From Coprothermobacterota bacterium (lineage in GTDB: Bacteria > Caldisericota > JANLFM01), in assembly GCA_026389455.1 (NCBI GenBank), contig JAPLHV010000019.1:1-33901 (forward strand): DNA of 33,901 nt. Direction: 5' to 3'. The notes under the pieces were generated by a model. It made no database searches and had not been told where the DNA came from. It worked only from the letters and a program-made list of their open reading frames with translations. The translations under genes were made by a program, and so were the position numbers. Positions 25,879-33,901 of the stretch are shown one piece after another; the stretch's first letter is position 1, and every line of letters starts with the position of its first letter.

Positions 25879-26431
25879 GTTGGCTATCGCCCTTCTGCAT
25901 TGGCCCATTCGCAGCCGTTCCGGCCAAGTGACTTGCACCAACCTGACCAATTTTGACCTGCACGATCTGGCCCGGCTGGCACGCACCTACCGCCTTCCTC
26001 GTTTCTACTTGGTGCATCCCTACCAGAGCCAGCGCCTCGTTGCCCATCGCATCCTGGCTTACTGGCGCGATGGGAAAGGTGGGGAGATGAACCCGGACCG
26101 TCGCGAGGCAATGGGCCTGGTCAGGGTAGTGAGTAACCTGACGGATGCGGCAGTGGACCTGGAGGGCTGCTGTGGTCTCTTGCCCTGGACCGTCTACACC
26201 GACGCTCGCTCTGATTGGCGCAACCTCTCCTACCCGGCGCTGCGGCACAAGCTGCGACGGCGCAAAGCCCCCTGTCTGTTGGCTTTTGGCACAGGCTGGG
26301 GCATCGAGCCCAACGAGATGACCAGTTGCGATTATTTTCTAGAGCCCATCGCAGCAACTTCCGATTACAATCATCTCTCCGTGCGCAGCGCCGCCAGCAT
26401 CATCGTTGACCGCATATTTCGCTCGCACTGA
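25871..26431 (+). CDS. Putative SPOUT RNA methyltransferase (TM1570-like)
   Basis: AIALLHWPIRSRSGQVTCTNLTNFDLHDLARLARTYRL, CLLAFGTGWGI; GTG start overlapping the trmD end; the longer listed ORF 25544..26431 starts inside trmD. Confidence 0.82.
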   Translation: MAELAIALLHWPIRSRSGQVTCTNLTNFDLHDLARLARTYRLPRFYLVHPYQSQRLVAHRILAYWRDGKGGEMNPDRREAMGLVRVVSNLTDAAVDLEGCCGLLPWTVYTDARSDWRNLSYPALRHKLRRRKAPCLLAFGTGWGIEPNEMTSCDYFLEPIAATSDYNHLSVRSAASIIVDRIFRSH

Positions 26432-26557
26432 AACCTGTTCTGCCGGCGTATGCCGGAAAAGGCTATTGGGAAAGGATCAGCGGCTTGAAGGGCGCATGGA
26501 AACTTGGTAGCATAAGCCGATTAGAAGATCGTCAGGACTTGAAAGGAGTACAACGAA

Positions 26558-26911
26558 ATGGATTTGGCCCGATTGGGTGGAGATAAACGGGAGGACCTCC
26601 CTGAGTTTAATATCGGCGATACCTTGAAGGTATATGTGCGAATCGTGGAGGGTGGCAAGGAGCGTGTTCAGGCTTTCGAGGGCGCTGTCATCGCCCGCAA
26701 GGGACATAGCAATCTGGAGACCTTCACCGTGCGCAAGATTTCCTTTGGGATCGGAGTGGAGAAGGTCTTCTTCCTGAACTCTCCGGCCGTGGCGAAAATC
26801 GAGATTACGCGGCGCGGCCGCGCGGCGCGCGCCAAACTCTACTACTTGCGACAGAAGATCGGAAAAGAGAGAAAGATCAGTGCAGCCCGAAAACAGCCCT
26901 CTGGGCAGTAA
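26558..26911 (+). CDS. rplS: Ribosomal protein L19
   Basis: LPEFNIGDTLKVYVRIVEGGKERVQAFEGAVIARKG, ETFTVRKISFGIGVEKVFFLNSP, AKLYYLR. Confidence 0.93.
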   Translation: MDLARLGGDKREDLPEFNIGDTLKVYVRIVEGGKERVQAFEGAVIARKGHSNLETFTVRKISFGIGVEKVFFLNSPAVAKIEITRRGRAARAKLYYLRQKIGKERKISAARKQPSGQ

Positions 26912-27623
26912 GCTCGAGGAGCTGGCGGCCGTCATTCCGGCTCGTGAAACCCCCACCAAATCGAATAGCGACAGTTATGCAGAGTCGCCTGTTTTTGCTG
27001 TCCCTTCGACGATCGAGGAAGAAGTCCCCCAAGCCGAACCTGCCGAGAGTGACGATGGGTCGGTTCGGACTGTCGAGGCTGCCCCTATTCAAACCGGCGC
27101 GGCGCCAAAGAAGAAGCGTTCGGTGATCTGGGAATGGGTGGAGACGATCGTCATCGCCCTCATCTTGGCGCTCATTCTGCGCACTTTCGTCGTACAGCCC
27201 TACGAGGTCCACCTCAGCTCGATGGTCCCCACTTTGACGGAAGGGGACTTCATCCTCGTCAGCAAGCTCGCCTACAAGCTGGGTGCCGCGCAACGCGGGG
27301 ATGTGGTAGTTTTCATCCCGCCCAACGGATCCGATCGGGATTATGTCAAACGCGTGATCGGGCTGCCCGGGGAGACTATCGATATCCAGGATGGGCAGGT
27401 GAAGATCAATGGCACGCCCTTGGTCGAGCCGTACGCCAAAGGTCAGACCACGGGGGGTCGCTACAATCACCTGGAGATTCCCAAAGGAATGGTCTTCTGC
27501 ATGGGAGACAATCGCTTAAACAGCTCCGACTCGCGCAATTTCGGGCCCGTCTCGATCAGTGCCATGGAAGGTAAGACCATCTTACTCTTCTGGCCATTTC
27601 TCCATTTCAAGTGGACCCTCTAG
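26880..27623 (+). CDS. lepB: Signal peptidase I
   Basis: LRTFVVQPYEVHLSSMVPTL, GDVVVFIPP, DYVKRVIGLPGETI, CMGDNRLNSSDSRNFGPV. Confidence 0.93.
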   Translation: MQPENSPLGSKLEELAAVIPARETPTKSNSDSYAESPVFAVPSTIEEEVPQAEPAESDDGSVRTVEAAPIQTGAAPKKKRSVIWEWVETIVIALILALILRTFVVQPYEVHLSSMVPTLTEGDFILVSKLAYKLGAAQRGDVVVFIPPNGSDRDYVKRVIGLPGETIDIQDGQVKINGTPLVEPYAKGQTTGGRYNHLEIPKGMVFCMGDNRLNSSDSRNFGPVSISAMEGKTILLFWPFLHFKWTL

Positions 27624-28273
27624 AGGAATCCCCACTCTGGCTTTTCGATCATCCCTACGTTTCACGCTACAGCGCTGTTTGCGGCGTTGATGAGGCAGGT
27701 CGAGGGCCAATGGCCGGGCCGTTGGCAGCCGCTGCAGTCCTCTTCGATCGGATTCACCCTGCCTTGGGAGTGAACGACTCCAAGCAGGTGTCTGCGCGCC
27801 GCCGGGAAATCCTCTACCAGGAAGTGATCGGCTCTGCCTTAGCCTGGGGTGTTGGCGTGGTGGAAACAGCCGAGATGGCTTTCTGTTCGATGCACCAAGC
27901 CACCTTCTTGGCAATGCGTCGGGCTGTATGCGCCATGGGTCGAAACCCGCCGATCCTTCTGGTGGACGGGAAATGGGTCATCCCAGGCCTGTTCCCCTTC
28001 CCACAAGAAGCGATCATCCGCGGCGATGCCAAGAGCGCTTCCATTGCGGCTGCGTCCATCTTGGCCAAGGTCACCCGCGACCGTCGCATGATAGAACTGG
28101 ATCGTATCTACCCAGGTTACGGCTTCGCTCGTCACAAGGGCTATTGCACTCCCGAACACCGGCAAGCCCTTTCCCGTCTCGGTCCTACCCCAGAACATCG
28201 AACACGCTTCGCCCCTGTTCGCGCCTACCATGAGCAGCTCTCCCTTCTCGAGGCTCAGCGGCGCACCCGGTGA
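27611..28273 (+). CDS. rnhB: Ribonuclease HII
   Basis: VCGVDEAGRGPMAGPLAAAAV, NDSKQVSARRRE, AASILAKVTRDR. Confidence 0.95.
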   Translation: MDPLEESPLWLFDHPYVSRYSAVCGVDEAGRGPMAGPLAAAAVLFDRIHPALGVNDSKQVSARRREILYQEVIGSALAWGVGVVETAEMAFCSMHQATFLAMRRAVCAMGRNPPILLVDGKWVIPGLFPFPQEAIIRGDAKSASIAAASILAKVTRDRRMIELDRIYPGYGFARHKGYCTPEHRQALSRLGPTPEHRTRFAPVRAYHEQLSLLEAQRRTR

Positions 28274-28607
28274 GGAAGCGGCCCTCCGCTTTCTCCTGCG
28301 CAAAGGGTACCGCCTGGTAGAGCGGAATGTCCGCTCACGCTGGGGAGAGATCGATCTCGTCTGCCGGAGTGGAGCGACCTTGGTCTTCGTCGAAGTGAAA
28401 TCGCGCCGCTCCCTCTCGGCCGGGCACCCCTTGGAGGCGCTCACCCCGGCCAAGCAGGCGCGCCTGCGCCGAGCCGCTTTCCTGTACATGATGCGGAGCG
28501 AGCATCCCAAGGCTTCCTATCGGATTGACCTGGTCGCTATCATCTTGGACCAGGAGGGGCGAGTTAAAGAGATCACTCACTTGGAAAACGCGGTGGAGGA
28601 CGAATAA
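28230..28607 (+). CDS. UPF0102 (YraN) family nuclease-like protein
   Basis: GEEAALRFLLRKGYRLVERNVRSRWGEIDLVCRSGATLVFVEVKSR. Confidence 0.92.
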   Translation: MSSSPFSRLSGAPGEEAALRFLLRKGYRLVERNVRSRWGEIDLVCRSGATLVFVEVKSRRSLSAGHPLEALTPAKQARLRRAAFLYMMRSEHPKASYRIDLVAIILDQEGRVKEITHLENAVEDE

Positions 28608-30133
28608 TGCCCGGGAAAGTGACCAGCTATGTGCTGGACGGACTCTCTGCCATCCCTGCCGAGGTGGAGGTAGATGCTAGTTCCGGCCTCCCCAGCTTCA
28701 CCATCGTCGGCCTTCCCGATGCCGCCGTGCAGGAGTCGCGCCAGCGTGTGCGCGCGGCGGTTCACAACAGCGGATATGACTTTCCCCTCTGCCGGATCAC
28801 TGTCAACCTAGCCCCCGCCGACTTGCGCAAGGAAGGCCCTCTCTTTGACCTTCCCATCGCTCTCTCCCTTCTCTTGGCCACAGGTCAGATTGACTCCCTG
28901 TGCCAAGACGGTCTGGTGGTCCTGGGAGAGCTTTCTCTCTCCGGCGAAGTGAAGACGGTGCGGGGTATCTTGCCAATCGTTCGACGGGCCCGAGGCGCCG
29001 GCTACCAGCGATTCTTGCTCCCCGCCGAGGGGGCGATGGAGGCGGCTTTGGTGCAAGGAACCTCCGTCTTCCCAGTCTCTACCTTAAGACAGGCAGTGGA
29101 TTTCCTTCGAGGCGATTTGGTCATCCCACCCCTGGAAGCCCCGGATTGGACCGCCTATGGCCAAGAACCGTCTCAAGTCATCGACTTCGCCGAGATCCGC
29201 GGCCAGGAGACGGCCAAGCGTGCCTTGGAAGTGGCTGTGGCTGGCAATCATCATCTCATCATGGTAGGCAGTCCCGGCGCCGGAAAGACCATGCTGGCCC
29301 GTCGGGTGGTGACAGTGATGCCGCCGATGACCTTCGAGGAAGCCCTGGAGGTCTCCGAGGTGTACTCCATCTGCGGCTTGCTCTCCAAGGAGAAAGCGCT
29401 TCTCACCAGCCGCCCCTTCCGCGCCCCACACCACACCACTTCCTATGCCGGGATGGTTGGAGGAGGGAGCAATCCAGTGCCCGGGGAGCTCTCCCTTGCC
29501 CACCATGGGGTTCTCTTCCTGGATGAATTCCCCGAGTTTCGACGCGACGTGCTGGAGGCCTTGCGCCAACCGCTGGAAGATGGGCGCGTCCAGATCACCC
29601 GTGTGCATGGAACAGCCGTCTTTCCCGCCCAGGTGATGATGGTAGCTGCGATGAACCCCTGCCCGTGCGGTTTCCGGCTGGATCCGAGGCGCGAGTGCCG
29701 CTGCGGCGCGGGGGAAGTGAGGCGTTATTGGAATCAGGTCTCCGGGCCGATCTGGGATCGCTTCGACATTCACCTGCAAGTCCCCCCGCTCTCTTTAGAG
29801 GAATTGACAGGAGATGGCGGCGGGGAACCTTCCGCGGCCATTGCCGGCCGAGTCGCGCGCTGCCGCGCTTTAGAGGCCGAGCGTTATGCACCCTTCGGCA
29901 TCCGCACCAACGCACAGCTTGGAGGGAAGCTATTGCGCCGTTTCTGCGCTCTCGACTCCAGTGAGCAGGCTTTTCTCCGCCAGGCGGCAGACCGCTTACT
30001 GCTGACCGCGCGTTCTTTTGATCGCACCCTCAAGTTGGCTCGAACCATCGCTGACCTGGATAGCCAAGAACGGATTCGCCTGGTTCACTTGGCTGAGGCC
30101 TTGCAATACCGGGGAGCTGTCGATTGGATCTAG
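28607..30133 (+). CDS. comM: YifB/ComM-type Mg chelatase-like AAA ATPase
   Basis: FTIVGLPDAAVQESRQRVRAA, GSPGAGKTMLARR, FRAPHHTTSYAGMVGGG, LFLDEFPEF, AAMNPCPCG. Confidence 0.93.
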   Translation: MPGKVTSYVLDGLSAIPAEVEVDASSGLPSFTIVGLPDAAVQESRQRVRAAVHNSGYDFPLCRITVNLAPADLRKEGPLFDLPIALSLLLATGQIDSLCQDGLVVLGELSLSGEVKTVRGILPIVRRARGAGYQRFLLPAEGAMEAALVQGTSVFPVSTLRQAVDFLRGDLVIPPLEAPDWTAYGQEPSQVIDFAEIRGQETAKRALEVAVAGNHHLIMVGSPGAGKTMLARRVVTVMPPMTFEEALEVSEVYSICGLLSKEKALLTSRPFRAPHHTTSYAGMVGGGSNPVPGELSLAHHGVLFLDEFPEFRRDVLEALRQPLEDGRVQITRVHGTAVFPAQVMMVAAMNPCPCGFRLDPRRECRCGAGEVRRYWNQVSGPIWDRFDIHLQVPPLSLEELTGDGGGEPSAAIAGRVARCRALEAERYAPFGIRTNAQLGGKLLRRFCALDSSEQAFLRQAADRLLLTARSFDRTLKLARTIADLDSQERIRLVHLAEALQYRGAVDWI

Positions 30134-31200
30134 AAGAAGAGAAAACCAAGTTCGCCGTTACATTCCTGGCCGCTTACCTTTCTGCCAAACGCATTCAGGA
30201 TATCCTCGTCCGCAGCGACCCGGCCATGGTTTTTTCCCGTGCCAAGCAGTTGATCGGAGAGCTGGCCCTGCCTGAGGCGGCTTCCCAATGGCTGCGAGAA
30301 CCTGACTGGAAAAAGGTGGAGGAGACCGTATCCTGGTGCCGCGCCCAGGGAGTGCGTTTGCTTTGGCGGGGAGAGGCAGGCTACCCGCTTTGCCTGGAGC
30401 ACCTTTCCGACCCGCCTTCCTGGCTTTACCTGTGGGGAAAGGGGACATTGGAAGGAGCAGCTTTGGCGGTGGTGGGCACTCGTCAACCCTCTCTTTACGG
30501 CCGGCAAGTAACAGCTCGATTGGTGGGTGATTTGACACGCGCCGGATTGATCATCGTCTCCGGGCTGGCCCGTGGTTTGGATGCGGAAGCGCATCGGGCG
30601 ACCCTGGAAAACAGTGGGCGCACTTGGGCCATTCTCGGCTCGGGGTTTCAGCGCCTCTACCCGCCCGAGAATGTGGGGTTGGCCCGCCGAGTGCTATCCT
30701 CCGGACTGCTGGTGAGCGAGTATCCGCCGCCTATCGAGCCGGCGCCTTGGCATTTTCCCGCTCGCAACCGCCTCATCGCAGCCCTCTCTTTGGGGGTATT
30801 GGTGGTCGAAGCAGGGGAACGATCCGGTACGCTGCTGACTGCCGACTTTGCCCTCGACCTGGGAATAGAGGTGTTCGCTGTCCCCGGGCCGATTACCTCT
30901 CCGCAGTCGGTCGGCTGCCACCGCCTTCTCAAGCAGGGCGCCAAGCTCGTGGAGAAGGCCGAGGATGTCTTGGAGGAGCTCAGACTGGAACTCTTGTCGA
31001 TAGCGCCGCAAATCCCCCAGCCGGCCCTCTCCGCCGAGGAGGAGCAGTTGCAACAACTGCTCGCTGCCGCCCCACTCTCCCTGGAGGAGATCGTTTCCCG
31101 CTGCCCTTGGCCCGCATCCAAAACGCTTGCCTTGCTCTCCATGCTGGAAGTGAAGGGCCTCGTGCGGGCACTGCCCGGCAGCAACTACGCCATCCTTTAG
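30124..31200 (+). CDS. dprA: DNA-processing protein DprA
   Basis: VVGTRQPSLYGRQVTARL, IVSGLARGLDAEAHRATL, FPARNRLIAALSLGVLVVEAGERSGTLLTA. Confidence 0.95.
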   Translation: MDLEEEKTKFAVTFLAAYLSAKRIQDILVRSDPAMVFSRAKQLIGELALPEAASQWLREPDWKKVEETVSWCRAQGVRLLWRGEAGYPLCLEHLSDPPSWLYLWGKGTLEGAALAVVGTRQPSLYGRQVTARLVGDLTRAGLIIVSGLARGLDAEAHRATLENSGRTWAILGSGFQRLYPPENVGLARRVLSSGLLVSEYPPPIEPAPWHFPARNRLIAALSLGVLVVEAGERSGTLLTADFALDLGIEVFAVPGPITSPQSVGCHRLLKQGAKLVEKAEDVLEELRLELLSIAPQIPQPALSAEEEQLQQLLAAAPLSLEEIVSRCPWPASKTLALLSMLEVKGLVRALPGSNYAIL

Positions 31201-31678
31201 GGAGAAAATGGTGTCGATCCAGTGCAGCTAATCACGCCTACTTTCAAAGCTCCATTGGTGGCGACTCTTTCGTCACTTTCGGCCGCGAACAGAGGAACAA
31301 ATCTCGTCTCTTTCCGCCACAAGATCGCTGCCTTGATCGACAGCGACAACGCCCAATCCAGCCAAACTGCCTCGCTTTTGTCGACATTTCCAGTTCGTCT
31401 GGGTTATTCCGTTTCGCGCGGATCAACCGCCAACTGAAGGCAAACCAAAATCAGGCGCACGCGATTGGATGATAACGTCCCAATGCACTCGTCCAATTGC
31501 GACTTATCTACAGTGAAGACCAGGGACATGTTAACCACACTTAGCTCATTAATTCTTACGGAACAACTGCAATGCAACTTTCCCTGATTCTCCTTTGTAG
31601 CTTCGGGAAGCGTCGTCTGGCATAATAAATGCAGGCAATCCCGGCAAAGGGCCGCATTTCTCAAGAAGGTTGGTTCCA

Positions 31679-31756
31679 ATGAACAAGGGCATCGATGAAC
31701 GATTGGATCAAGCAATAACCCAGCGCCTTTTCAGCAGCGAGATGGGAACGGCATGA
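31679..31756 (+). CDS. Putative 25-aa ORF overlapping the next gene (ATGA)
   Basis: ATG...TGA encoding MNKGIDERLDQAITQRLFSSEMGTA; RBS-like aagaagg upstream; stop overlaps start of 31753..32559. Confidence 0.45.
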   Translation: MNKGIDERLDQAITQRLFSSEMGTA

Positions 31757-32559
31757 AACCAACCCTCCTGCCATCCGTCCAGTCTATTCTGGATAGTGTC
31801 TCTTCTTCCACCGGCAAGGGCTTCGAGTTCCGCGAAAAGAGAGATCTCCTCGTTCACGCGCCACTTAAACTGGCTCGCGGCGGAATGCCTGCGCACATCA
31901 TCTATTTCAATCCCACGCATGGCCAGGCGCTCAACCACCTGGTCGCGCATGAATGCGGCCACGTCTTGCGAATGTGGAGTGTGCCCGAAAGAGAGAGGTT
32001 GATCCCCAAGCTCAGCGAGGAGAATCACAATACTGCCCTGTTGCAAATAGTGGAGGACATTCCAGAACTTGCCCAGAGCATGCCCATTGAAAAGCTGGTC
32101 GGCCTGATCAATACCCAGTATCAGGGTCTGGTGCAACAGCTCGTCAGCATGCCGCCCGACATCATGATTGAATATTGGCTGTACGACGATTTTCCCGACC
32201 TCCGCTCTTGCCAGCAGATCTCCCTTCAGCTCCAGCGGATTGAGGCGCTGAAAGGGCTAGATTCCCAGATCAGCAGGCGCGCTTCAGCGAAAATCGTAGC
32301 GGCTTCCAATACCATGAGCTATTGTTACTTCCGCCTTGTTGGTCTGCATATAGGCCAAAACTTGGTCAGCCCCTACAGCGGCTCCGTCTATATCAATAGA
32401 GGAAAAGAGCTGGCCGAGATCACCGCCAGGGAATACCGCAATGACTATTCGGGCGACATCGCCATGATTAACCGCTGGGCGGTCTTTTTCGAGCTGCAGG
32501 ATTGGTTCAGTTGGACGGGCTTTGAGGATGTGCCCCCAGACTATTTCGACAACGAATAA
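31753..32559 (+). CDS. Uncharacterised putative metallopeptidase (HExxH motif)
   Basis: 268-aa ORF with HLVAHECGHVLRMW and a downstream acidic segment PPDIMIEYWLYDDFPDL. Confidence 0.65.
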   Translation: MKPTLLPSVQSILDSVSSSTGKGFEFREKRDLLVHAPLKLARGGMPAHIIYFNPTHGQALNHLVAHECGHVLRMWSVPERERLIPKLSEENHNTALLQIVEDIPELAQSMPIEKLVGLINTQYQGLVQQLVSMPPDIMIEYWLYDDFPDLRSCQQISLQLQRIEALKGLDSQISRRASAKIVAASNTMSYCYFRLVGLHIGQNLVSPYSGSVYINRGKELAEITAREYRNDYSGDIAMINRWAVFFELQDWFSWTGFEDVPPDYFDNE

Positions 32560-32903
32560 GGGAGCTTCATGATGGCAACATGGAGGCGTTGCGCGACCGG
32601 GCTCTGAAGTTCCGCCGGTCATCTCTCTCCAGGATAGAGTTGTACGCTGAGGCAGGAAGCAGGAGAGCTTGCGGGTGAGCGTGAATCGAGAGAACTTTGT
32701 AGGCCGATGGTCTTAGCGGCGGTTATAGACCGGCAATCAGAGCTTGGCTAACGTACGACTAGCGCTTAAGTATGCCGTGCGATCAGCAACCAGCCAGGGA
32801 ATTAGACATGTCAGTTCAGACACCAGCACAGCGTATCGTGAGGCTAAGTTGACAATTGAACAACGTCCCTGAAAGGTTCCCTGTCATCTTGAGCCCCCTT
32901 TTT

Positions 32904-32988
32904 ATCATCTTGAGCGAAGAGAAAGATCTCGCCTTTGCGGTTTTGGTTTCAAAACGAGCTCCAGATGCTTCACTGCGTTCAGATGCTG
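32904..32988. repeat. Degenerate palindromic (REP-like) repeat
   Basis: atcatcttgagcgaagagaaagatctcg (32904..32931) imperfectly inverted at cagatgcttcactgcgttcagatgctg (32962..32988); extra gtcatcttgagc at 32883. Confidence 0.55.
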
Positions 32989-33901
32989 TATGCCATGTCA
33001 AGTCCCCTGACCTCATCATCGACCTCCACTTCCCCGACCATTCGAGACAGGTCAGCCAAGGCAGTTCTCTCAGGAGTCCCATGAAAGGGCCGCTTGGTAC
33101 GATAAATGGCATGGGCTTGGCGCAGGAGTTTGCGAGCCACAGCTACCTGGGCCACTTTCTTCGGCTTCCCGGCGGCCACTAAGCGCTGCTTGAAAGCAGC
33201 CAAGGGTTCGTTCAGTCGACCAGCTGTCAATGAGGCCAGGAAGAAGGTCCGGCGAGCCATGGCATCCCCGTTCTTGCTGATCCGCTTGGGCTTGTTCAAC
33301 GAACTCCCGGACTGACGCTCACGGGGGTCCAATCCCACCAGAGCGACCATCTGTTGGGAGTTGGCCTCTGGGTAGGTCAGTTCCAGGTAGAGCAAGACGA
33401 TAGCCGTCAGCGGTCCCACCCCGGGGATGGTCTGCAGGAGCTGGTAATCCTGGCACAACTGCTCTTCCTCCAAGACGAACTGGACCATCTCCCCAAGCAA
33501 CCGCTTCTCTTGATCATGGAGCCTCTCAGCCAGTTCGCCGATCGGTCTTCAGGGCATGATGCTGGTTGCTGAACTGAACCCTGCTCTTCTGCACCAGCTG
33601 ATAAGCCGCCAGGTAGCGTTGGAGGGTTTCCCGGGCCAGATCGTGGACCGGAACCCGGCAGTCTTCCTCTTTCAGCAGTACCTGGAAGGCGGTGAGCATG
33701 CGGGCATCGATGGGATCGTTCTTGGAGCGCTGCCCGAGGGCCTGACGGAAGTGATGTCCTCGTTTGGGGGGAATGATGTGGCAACGGATCTGTCTTCTGG
33801 CGCAGAGACTGACCAGTTCCCAGGAGTAGGGGCCGGTCGGTTCAAAGATCAAGGCCACTTCCTGGAAGCCCTGGGGGTGCTTTCTCTCCAGGAAGGCGGT
33901 A
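32979..33901 (-). mobile_element. IS110-family transposase, frameshifted, N-terminus beyond window end
   Basis: C-terminal part LQTIPGVGPLTAIVLLYLEL...MVALVGLDPRERQSGSSLNKPKRISKNGDAMARRTFFLA; N-terminal part TAFLERKHPQGFQEVALIFEPTGPYSWELV...SKNDPIDARML; frame changes near 33540..33546. Confidence 0.9.

Noticed and set aside
31222-31715. Small ORFs between dprA and the metallopeptidase (31222..31437 +, 31404..31715 -)
   Set aside because: No recognisable motif, no convincing RBS, overlapping each other; treated as non-coding.
32560-32900. Possible group II intron or structured RNA upstream of the palindrome
   Set aside because: A gtgcg start-like string is present but no domain V-like hairpin or reverse transcriptase was found.

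Overview
33.9-kb bacterial chromosomal window. The gene order and families (YlxM, YlqD, BsuPI domain, SLH domains) look Bacillota-like, but this is not proven. The right half is a conserved housekeeping block on + strand: yceD-rpmF-plsX-acp-rnc-ftsY-ylxM-ffh-rpsP-khpA-ylqD-rimM-trmD-SPOUT-rplS-lepB-rnhB-yraN-comM-dprA. The left half is accessory: saccharopine dehydrogenase-like, a truncated alpha/beta hydrolase, a secreted SAM-hydrolase-like lipoprotein, GT2/plsY, MFS, a divergent lexA / dnaE-dinB SOS cassette, an SLH/BsuPI surface protein and three tRNAs (Gly-CCC, Cys-GCA, Leu-UAA). The strongest observations are: (1) ftsY is split and has lost about 31 nt covering the DTAGR (G3) motif; (2) the ACP-like gene between plsX and rnc has Pro in place of the phosphopantetheine Ser; (3) rnc has no ATG/GTG/TTG start ahead of its first catalytic motif; (4) a roughly 380-440 bp MITE-like element occurs three times, with a stem carrying a compensatory change, and one copy truncates the alpha/beta hydrolase; (5) candidate LexA operators sit in both divergent promoters, and lexA may be leaderless; (6) a duplicated promoter-bearing module precedes two unrelated genes; (7) a 96-bp tandem repeat is derived from a tRNA gene; (8) a 25-aa ORF overlaps an uncharacterised HExxH protein gene by ATGA, next to a frameshifted IS110-family transposase. 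All work was done by eye with no database searches.
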